18,726 nucleotides of DNA from positions 1 through 18,726 of the forward strand of contig CBDUUP010000037.1 of the NCBI GenBank assembly GCA_965370435.1. The letters run 5' to 3'. A program made the position numbers and the translations under genes. The notes beneath the pieces are model-generated. The model ran no database searches, was not told the DNA's origin, and saw nothing but the letters and a program-made list of their open reading frames with translations. This stretch comes from CBDUUP01 sp965370435. Lineage in GTDB: Bacteria; Chloroflexota; Anaerolineae; Anaerolineales; UBA11579. Numbering within the stretch: position 1 is the stretch's first letter; every line of letters starts with the position of its first letter. Shown here piece after piece: positions 14,444-18,726 of the stretch.

Positions 14444-14595
14444 GGAAACATTGCAGCGTTTTTGAGGCTCAGGAGGGTTTACTAAGGCCAACACCACCTC
14501 GCCAGTCTTGAGAATATCTAATATCCCTCCAGCATCAGATAGATCGGCTAGTTGTTGAGTTTCATCCCCTCCCCATTTATCCAGGTCCCCACCTA

Positions 14596-14631
14596 CCCGT
14601 TCGGCGGATGTGCGCCGGGCGGGTTTTTCTT
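14596..14631 (+). terminator. Intrinsic terminator
   Basis: CCCGTTCGGCG (14596-14606) pairs with CGCCGGGCGGG (14613-14623) over 11 positions, two of them G-T, with a six-base loop, followed by TTTTTCTT. It ends plus-strand transcription from the EEP gene. Confidence 0.85.
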
Positions 14632-14642
14632 ATAATGGGGAT

Positions 14643-14763
14643 AGTGAAAAGTGGGCAGTGTATAGTGGACAGTGAAAAGTGAACGGTGAGTGAATACTTG
14701 GCATTCCCCACCCCGTCAATATATCCACTCACTGACAACTGTCTACTGCCCACTGACCACTGC
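14643..14763. repeat. Inverted repeat of stacked AGTGGGCAGTG-type units
   Basis: The left arm (from 14643) is a run of AGTGGGCAGTG, AGTGGACAGTG and AAAGTGAACGGTG units; the right arm (to about 14763) is their reverse complement (CTGTCTACTGCCCACTGACC). I recognise this sequence type as a dispersed intergenic repeat in several bacterial phyla. It lies just upstream of the HtrA-like gene and may place a hairpin ahead of its promoter. Confidence 0.65.
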
Positions 14764-14815
14764 TAAATAATCTAATTCCAACAAAATTCAGTTACTATTG
14801 ATAAAGGAGTAAAAC

Positions 14816-15829
14816 ATGGCAAAGAAAGAAAACATACTGGTAGAAATATCCAAAGGGATGGCTGGGGCGGTCGAGAAGGCGGGAGCGGCCACCGTCACGG
14901 TGGAGGCCCGGCGGCGACAATCCGCCAGCGGGGTGGGGTACGCCGATGACCTGGTGCTCACCGCCAACCACGTGGTTGAGCGGGACGAGGACATCACCGT
15001 GACGCTGCCCGACGGGACCGTGCTATCCGCCGAGGTGGCCGGGCGCGACCCGGGCAGCGACCTGGCCCTGCTGCGGGTGAGCGAGGGCGGAGTCCCCGTC
15101 GCCGCGCCCGCCGGAGAGGAAGCCAGCGTGGGGCAAATCGCCCTGGCATTGGGACGCCCCTCCCGCAACGGCGTGGAGGCCAGCCTGGGCGTGATCAGCG
15201 CTGTCGGCGGGCCGGTGCATACCCACGGCGGCGGCGTCTTGGAGCGCCACTTCCGCACTGACGCCATCCCCTACCCCGGCTTCTCCGGCGGCCCCCTGGT
15301 GGACGCGGAGGGGGCGGTGATCGGGATCAACACCTCCGGGCTGGCGCATGGGAATTTAGTGACCATCCCGGCCAAGCAGGCCTGGCAGATCGCCGCCGAC
15401 CTGGCCGAACACGGCAGCATCCGCCGAGGCTACCTGGGGATTCGCTCCCAGGTGGTCGAGATCCCTGAAGAGTCGCAGAAGGCTCTGGGACGCGACCAGG
15501 GATACGGTCTGCTGCTGGTGGGCCTCGAAGAGGACGGCCCCGCGGTTGAGGAAGGCCTGATGGTGGGCGACATCCTGGTCGCCATCGCCGGGAACCCGGT
15601 CAGCGACTCGGACGAACTGCTCGGTTACTTGACCGGGGAGGTCGTCGGAAAGCCGACCGAAGTCGAGATTCTTCGAGGCGGCAAGCCGCAGACCGTCACC
15701 GTAACTGTAGGTGAGCGGGAAATGGATGAACATCAAAACATGCGAAGGCATGCGAGGGGCTTCGTCCACGGGTTCAGCCGAGGCCACCACCGCAGCAAGC
15801 GCCGCCGCCGGCGCCGAAAACATCGATGA
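14816..15829 (+). CDS. HtrA/Deg-like serine protease with one PDZ domain, no signal peptide
   Basis: 337 residues; GGAG six bases before the ATG at 14816. Residues about 20-195 form a trypsin-like domain with the full triad: His52 in TANHVV, Asp82 in GSDLALL and Ser157 in GFSGGPL (the family usually has GNSGGP). A PDZ domain spans about 205-298, with YLGI and the GL..GDILVAI segment. The N-terminus is hydrophilic and has neither a signal peptide nor a membrane anchor, unlike most HtrA proteins, so cytoplasmic action or release is likely. The C-terminus is strongly basic (RGHHRSKRRRRRRKHR), which could bind nucleic acid or anionic membrane. The LuxR-type regulator starts 46 bases downstream, so the two are probably co-transcribed. 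Confidence 0.9.
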   Translation: MAKKENILVEISKGMAGAVEKAGAATVTVEARRRQSASGVGYADDLVLTANHVVERDEDITVTLPDGTVLSAEVAGRDPGSDLALLRVSEGGVPVAAPAGEEASVGQIALALGRPSRNGVEASLGVISAVGGPVHTHGGGVLERHFRTDAIPYPGFSGGPLVDAEGAVIGINTSGLAHGNLVTIPAKQAWQIAADLAEHGSIRRGYLGIRSQVVEIPEESQKALGRDQGYGLLLVGLEEDGPAVEEGLMVGDILVAIAGNPVSDSDELLGYLTGEVVGKPTEVEILRGGKPQTVTVTVGEREMDEHQNMRRHARGFVHGFSRGHHRSKRRRRRRKHR

Positions 15830-15875
15830 TGCGGTAAAATCCAGAAGGCTAACCAGATATGAAGGAGAACCTGAC

Positions 15876-16520
15876 TTGATCCAAGTTTTGGTGGTCGCCC
15901 CCGGCGAGGCTGTGCGGGCAGGGTTGAAAGCCTTGCTCGAAGCGGACCCAGGGCTGGCGGTGGCCGCCTCCGAAGGCGGTTTGATGGACCTGGAGACGCT
16001 TCCGCCGGAGACCGACGTTTTGGTCTGCACGGCGGAGGCGGATCCGCGCCCTGACCTGGAGGAGCTGCTCTCTGAAGACCTCGACCCGCCTCCCGCCCTG
16101 CTCCTGCTCACCGGCGAGGCGGAGGATTGTCGGGGTCTGGAGAAACTCCCGCTACGGGCCTGGGGGGCGTTGTCCCTGGAGGCCTCCGCCGAGGAATTGG
16201 TCGCCGCGGTGCGGGCCTTGCATGAGGGCCTGCTGGTGGGCGACCGGGCGCTGATAGTGCCGCTGCTGAACGGCGACTCGCTTTCTGGGGAGGGGGAAGA
16301 TGAACTGCTGGATACCCTCATCGAACCGCTCACCCCGCGGGAGACCGAGGTGCTGCAAGCCCTGTCCAAAGGCTTGGCCAACAAACAGATCGCCTACCAA
16401 CTGGGCATCAGCGCGCACACCGCCAAGTTCCACGTATCTTCGATCTATGCCAAGCTGGGGGCTGCCAACCGCACCGAGGCCGTGCGGATAGGGATTCAGT
16501 TGGGACTGGTGACGTTGTAG
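15876..16520 (+). CDS. LuxR/NarL-type transcription regulator with degenerate receiver domain
   Basis: 214 residues. The TTG at 15876 is chosen because AAGGAG lies eight bases upstream and the receiver fold begins directly after it (MIQVLVVAPGEAVRAGLKAL); a longer frame would overlap the protease gene. Residues 2-120 align with a NarL-type receiver, yet the phosphorylation machinery is gone: the acidic pair is APG (8-10), the acceptor Asp is Thr52 (DVLVCTAEA), and the conserved Lys is Leu101. Only the Thr79 switch position remains. Residues about 152-214 are a complete GerE-type helix-turn-helix (LTPRETEVLQALSKG, NKQIAYQLGISAHTAKFHVS). Activity is therefore probably controlled by a ligand, partner or expression level, not by phosphotransfer. 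Its 3' end overlaps the convergent CPBP gene by 25 bases. Confidence 0.88.
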   Translation: MIQVLVVAPGEAVRAGLKALLEADPGLAVAASEGGLMDLETLPPETDVLVCTAEADPRPDLEELLSEDLDPPPALLLLTGEAEDCRGLEKLPLRAWGALSLEASAEELVAAVRALHEGLLVGDRALIVPLLNGDSLSGEGEDELLDTLIEPLTPRETEVLQALSKGLANKQIAYQLGISAHTAKFHVSSIYAKLGAANRTEAVRIGIQLGLVTL

Positions 16521-17332
16521 CCAAGCTGACCTTTGGTTCTAATGACCAGGACGAGGGCGGCAACCGACATGACCACAGATAGCACGGCGATTAGCCCCAT
16601 GTCTATCGGTTCCATCGTTTCTCCGACGAGCATTCCAGATACGGTGAAGTCGCTCAGCAACGTTGATGAGAAGATGTCAATCGCCAGATGCCAGATGACC
16701 CCGGCGACCAGAACGCTTCCGCCGGTTTTGTTATAGATCCAGGTCATGAATATGGAGTTGCCGATCTCCATCACGATCAACGGGACAAAGCCGATAAATC
16801 CCATGGCGTACTGCGTGGAGGCGGGATTATAAAACTCCGGCAAGTGCCAAACCGCCCAAACAACGCCGATGATGAAGCTGGTGAGCAACGGCGCCCATTT
16901 CCCCAATTTCTCTTGCAGCCTGGGCTGCGCGTAGCCTCGCCAGCCGAAAGGCTCTTCTCCTCCTGCGCCGCCCAGAGGCGAGATCAGGATGAGCATCAGA
17001 ACGGGTACCATCAACGGTTCAACCTTCCAGATCAGGAAGTTGGGCGCCTCCCCTCCCATCAGCAGGTGGATGCCCAGGGCGGCAAAGACCATCGCCAGCG
17101 GGCCAAAGAACGCCACCGCCCACCAAACCACGCCCACCCGCAATTTCACCAGCCGCCGGAACATCTCTTTGACCCCCGCCCAGCCGCTCACGACAGCCAC
17201 CACGATCAACCCGGCATAGGACGGCCCCGCGGCTTTGAACCCCGTCCCGCCGGTGTACCAGGGATACCAACTGATGATGAAGGTCAGGGCTAAAAAGAGG
17301 AGGAACTGATATTTCTTTAGAAATGTTTTCAT
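16496..17332 (-). CDS. CPBP family intramembrane glutamic/metallo-protease
   Basis: 278 residues, ATG at 17332 with GGAG eight bases upstream. About eight hydrophobic segments. The CPBP (Abi/CAAX-like) motifs are present in order: motif 1 GEEPFGWRGYAQPRLQ (Glu126, Glu127, Arg132), motif 2 VVWAVWHLPEF (His163) and motif 3 VIWHLAIDIF (His215, Asp219). Motif 1 has four residues between the second Glu and the Arg, where EExxxR has three. In other organisms the family processes prenylated proteins, peptides or immunity-related substrates; the bacterial substrate here is unknown. It follows the 51-residue membrane microprotein and a strong hairpin (17399-17462) on the same strand. Confidence 0.88.
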   Translation of the reverse strand: MKTFLKKYQFLLFLALTFIISWYPWYTGGTGFKAAGPSYAGLIVVAVVSGWAGVKEMFRRLVKLRVGVVWWAVAFFGPLAMVFAALGIHLLMGGEAPNFLIWKVEPLMVPVLMLILISPLGGAGGEEPFGWRGYAQPRLQEKLGKWAPLLTSFIIGVVWAVWHLPEFYNPASTQYAMGFIGFVPLIVMEIGNSIFMTWIYNKTGGSVLVAGVIWHLAIDIFSSTLLSDFTVSGMLVGETMEPIDMGLIAVLSVVMSVAALVLVIRTKGQLGYNVTSPN

Positions 17333-17398
17333 GAGATTTTCTCCGGTGTAAGTTGGTCAATATCTTGGAGTATTATTTATAGATGATTTCTAATGCAA

Positions 17399-17462
17399 AG
17401 CCGGGTTAGGGTTCATCTCATTTTCTGAAAACTTCTTTCTGAGATGAACCCCATACCCGGCT
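17399..17462. repeat. Long hairpin upstream of the CPBP protease gene
   Basis: AGCCGGGT (17399-17406) pairs with ACCCGGCT (17455-17462), and GGGTTCATCTCA (17409-17420) pairs with 17440-17451, with a 19-base loop. It lies between the microprotein stop and the CPBP gene. Without a T-tract it could be a terminator, a processing site or a repeat element. Confidence 0.6.
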
Positions 17463-17503
17463 GTGGGGAAGTGATTTGAGCGGCTTTTGAGATAGGCGTC
17501 TAT

Positions 17504-17659
17504 CTAGGGGTGCATCAGGTGGTCACAATTGAAAATGTAGTGGCAAATTGGTAGAATGTCGTGGAAGATGCAGGCGAATAAGAAGAGCAGGACTACACCG
17601 ATCAGCGCAACGATGATGATCCGATGATATTTTTCAACAGTTACTGCGAGAGCATTCAT
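17504..17659 (-). CDS. 51-residue membrane microprotein
   Basis: A short open frame starting ATG at 17659 with a perfect GGAGG seven bases upstream. The sequence begins MNALAVTVEKYHRII and continues with a hydrophobic stretch (about residues 13-32, IIIVALIGVVLLFLFACIF), then a Cys/His-rich tail (HDILPICHYIFNCDHLMHP) with three Cys in all and four His in the tail. The tail could bind metal or form disulfides outside the membrane. A TATAAT hexamer on the minus strand about 40 bases upstream may be its -10. No family is recognised. The ideal ribosome-binding site and clean one-helix layout make it a credible gene. Confidence 0.65.
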   Translation of the reverse strand: MNALAVTVEKYHRIIIVALIGVVLLFLFACIFHDILPICHYIFNCDHLMHP

Positions 17660-17761
17660 GGTAAAACCTCCGGGGATTGTATAACTTACTTGAATATTAT
17701 AGTTAGCCGCTTCAAATAGTTGTTTTACGTAGTTGCAGGATCAGATTCTCTTGTCAAGGCC

Positions 17762-17807
17762 GCTTCATGCTCGCTGAAGACCTTGCGGCCTTCAGCGAGA
17801 GCGAAGC
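17762..17807 (-). other. Stem-loop after the LiaI-like gene
   Basis: CTCGCTGAAG (17770-17779) pairs with 17790-17799 over a ten-base loop, and GCTTC (17762-17766) with GAAGC (17803-17807) extends it. It lies directly behind the stop codon of the four-helix protein gene. No T-tract follows, so it is only a possible terminator. Confidence 0.5.
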
Positions 17808-17817
17808 TGCGGGAGCG

Positions 17818-18180
17818 TTAGCTGCGCCGGATCACACTGACCAGCGAGGCAGCGCCCATCAAGATCAAGACCAGCGGCCAGAACATGTCGATGGCGAACA
17901 GGCCGCTCAGACCGAGGATCAGCCAGAAACCAGACCAGACGTAATCCCAGGTGGTGGTCACCGAGTCGGGCTGTAATGAGCTGTAGAAGTTCAATACAGT
18001 TCCATACAACCCGCCCCCAATGAATACCCAGCTCCAGGCGTCAGCGTTGCCAATCTGGGGGACGAGGCCCATGCTGTCCGCCGCAAAGACCAGGCCGGCC
18101 CAAATAAGCGCTCCGGCCCAATACAGAGCTTCAGCTTTTGCGCGTTTCGCAGTTTTGCTAAACATAGTTTCAGTAGACAT
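17818..18180 (-). CDS. Four-helix membrane protein with LiaI/LiaF-like C-terminal segment
   Basis: 120 residues, ATG at 18180 with AAGGAG seven bases upstream. A basic lead (KTAKRAKAE) is followed by helices at about 18-36, 48-66, 80-96 and 98-115. The last segment, FAIDMFWPLVLILMGAASL, matches the FWPLxLIxxG pattern of the LiaI/LiaF-like (DUF5668-type) transmembrane region linked in other bacteria to envelope-stress response. Family membership is from this pattern only. It starts 30 bases after the 84-residue gene and is almost certainly co-transcribed with it. Confidence 0.8.
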   Translation of the reverse strand: MSTETMFSKTAKRAKAEALYWAGALIWAGLVFAADSMGLVPQIGNADAWSWVFIGGGLYGTVLNFYSSLQPDSVTTTWDYVWSGFWLILGLSGLFAIDMFWPLVLILMGAASLVSVIRRS

Positions 18181-18210
18181 TTTGTTTCTCCTTTTATGTA
18201 GTTCTTCTAG

Positions 18211-18465
18211 TTAGTTTTCCTGGGTTTCTTTGATCTCCTTGACGGAAATCAGTTTCAGGTTCATATTTCTAATCTTGAGCAGCACGCTGTGCAGGGCGGT
18301 TTGATCGGGGAGCGAGCCAGAGAGGGTGGTTGTGCCGTCATCCTCGCGGGTGAGGGTCAAACCATCTAGCTGCTCACTCCACCGGTCTTGAAGATGCCCC
18401 TGGAGGCGAATCTCATAAAGGTCCAGTTTGCGTTGTGCATCTTTCGGTTCATTGCTTTCGCTCAT
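18211..18465 (-). CDS. Conserved hypothetical protein, 84 residues
   Basis: ATG at 18465 with a modest GAGAG ribosome-binding site. A polar N-terminus is followed by LYEIRLQGHLQDRWSEQLDG, LTREDDGTTTLSGSLPDQTA and LHSVLLKIRNMNLKLISVKE. I recall this layout (YEIR.GHL..RW, DGTT.LSG...DQ.ALH..L.K.R) as a widespread small cytoplasmic family in Chloroflexota with no known function. It is predicted to be a compact alpha/beta domain. It is the first gene behind the promoter and half-site cluster at 18516-18572 and shares a transcript with the LiaI-like gene. Confidence 0.8.
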   Translation of the reverse strand: MSESNEPKDAQRKLDLYEIRLQGHLQDRWSEQLDGLTLTREDDGTTTLSGSLPDQTALHSVLLKIRNMNLKLISVKEIKETQEN

Positions 18466-18515
18466 TCTGTTCTCTCATGTTTATGGATAAGGTTTGTTTT
18501 ATGTTTCTTGACCCC

Positions 18516-18545
18516 AGTATACAAACTAACTTGGTGAGTTGTCAT
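18516..18545 (-). promoter_or_regulatory. Promoter of the 84-residue protein / LiaI-like operon
   Basis: On the minus strand ATGACA (18540-18545) and TATACT (18516-18521) are separated by 18 bases, each matching five of six consensus positions. Confidence 0.65.
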
Positions 18546-18572
18546 CACCACATTTGGTGATTGACTTGGTGA
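18531..18572. promoter_or_regulatory. Cluster of four TCACCAA half-sites over the promoter
   Basis: TTGGTGA occurs at 18531-18537, 18554-18560 and 18566-18572, and the inverse TCACCA at 18545-18550. The middle pair forms a TCACCA...TGGTGA palindrome. One half-site lies inside the -10/-35 spacer and the others at or upstream of -35, which suits regulator binding. Confidence 0.6.
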
Positions 18573-18604
18573 TTTCTTGGAGGGGATAGATGAGGGGAAT
18601 TAAT

Positions 18605-18639
18605 AAAAAAACGCCCTGTCAGACGATCCTGACAGGGCG
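18605..18639 (-). terminator. Intrinsic terminator of a minus-strand gene beyond the window
   Basis: CGCCCTGTCAG (18612-18622) pairs perfectly with 18629-18639 over a six-base loop; on the minus strand it is followed by seven Ts (18605-18611). It must end a transcript entering from the right. Confidence 0.85.
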
Positions 18640-18663
18640 ATATGAAGATTTCTCAGCTAGATC

Positions 18664-18726
18664 AGGGGTGCATTTCAGTTTGGGGGTTTGGCGACCAATG
18701 TCGCAGTGACTAAAGTCACACAAACG
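18664..18726. repeat. Truncated second copy of the 190-bp palindromic element
   Basis: AGGGGTGCATTTCAGTTTGG at 18664 matches the left end of the 4799-4988 element, and the inner GTGACTAAAGTCACAC (from 18706) corresponds to that element's GCGACTAAAGTCGCAC with a compensated base pair. The rest lies outside the window. Confidence 0.75.

Noticed and set aside
15356..16384. Long Ser-rich minus-strand open frame across the protease/regulator junction.
   Set aside because: Composition typical of the reverse of GC-rich coding sequence; both genes on the plus strand are clear.
17019..17360. Alternative minus-strand frame over the CPBP gene start.
   Set aside because: Shadow of the CPBP gene, whose membrane helices and motifs are in the other frame.
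17506..17516. AGGGGTGCAT resembling the left end of the palindromic element.
   Set aside because: Only ten bases match and they fall inside the coding end of the 51-residue microprotein, so chance is likely.

Overview
The window looks like a stretch of a Chloroflexota (probably Anaerolineae-type) chromosome. This is inferred from gene content, not from a marker gene: a lipoprotein serpin, an SdrD-B/FG-GAP surface protein, DUF2089 and SHOCT-like small proteins, a short family of conserved hypothetical proteins I associate with this phylum, moderately high GC, many non-ATG starts, and several families of intergenic inverted-repeat elements. I see no rRNA, tRNA, CRISPR, transposase, phage or plasmid gene.

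Layout. 1-1766 (+): 3' part of a secreted repeat protein. It converges on a minus-strand block: serpin (1878-3176), orphan histidine kinase (3359-4672), SlyD-like prolyl isomerase (5124-5627) and a translationally coupled pair of ABC exporter half-transporters (5828-7663, 7656-9467). A small one-helix membrane protein lies at 9684-9869. Next is a minus-strand locus at 10188-12537 with a DUF2089 protein, a 49-residue microprotein and a 546-residue protein built of fifteen and a half 29-residue repeats. All three carry the same SHOCT-like segment. The locus has a near-consensus promoter overlapped by a cluster of palindromic operators. Plus-strand genes follow: a CDP-alcohol phosphatidyltransferase-like membrane protein (12795-13340), an endonuclease/exonuclease/phosphatase family protein (13462-14412), an HtrA-like protease without signal peptide (14816-15829) and a LuxR-type regulator with a degenerate receiver domain (15876-16520). 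The right end is again minus-strand: CPBP intramembrane protease (16496-17332), a 51-residue membrane microprotein (17504-17659), a four-helix membrane protein with a LiaI/LiaF-like end (17818-18180) and an 84-residue conserved hypothetical protein (18211-18465) behind another promoter with repeated half-sites.

How the parts may work together. Many products point to the cell envelope: serpin lipoprotein, prolyl isomerase, ABC exporters, HtrA-like protease, CPBP protease, LiaI-like membrane protein, and SHOCT-like segments of the type found in DUF2089 and YvlB/LiaX proteins. The two promoters with clustered ACCAA half-sites (12559-12627 and 18516-18572) could share a regulator, which would join the DUF2089 locus and the LiaI-like locus into one envelope-stress regulon. 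That link is inference. The most interesting candidate for an undescribed system is the DUF2089 / microprotein / 29-residue-repeat locus with its operator array.

Gaps. The intergenic regions longer than about 150 bases mostly hold inverted-repeat elements (4799-4988, 9544-9651, 10017-10155, 11847-11937, 14643-14763, 17399-17462, and a truncated copy from 18664), intrinsic terminators and promoters, all listed below.
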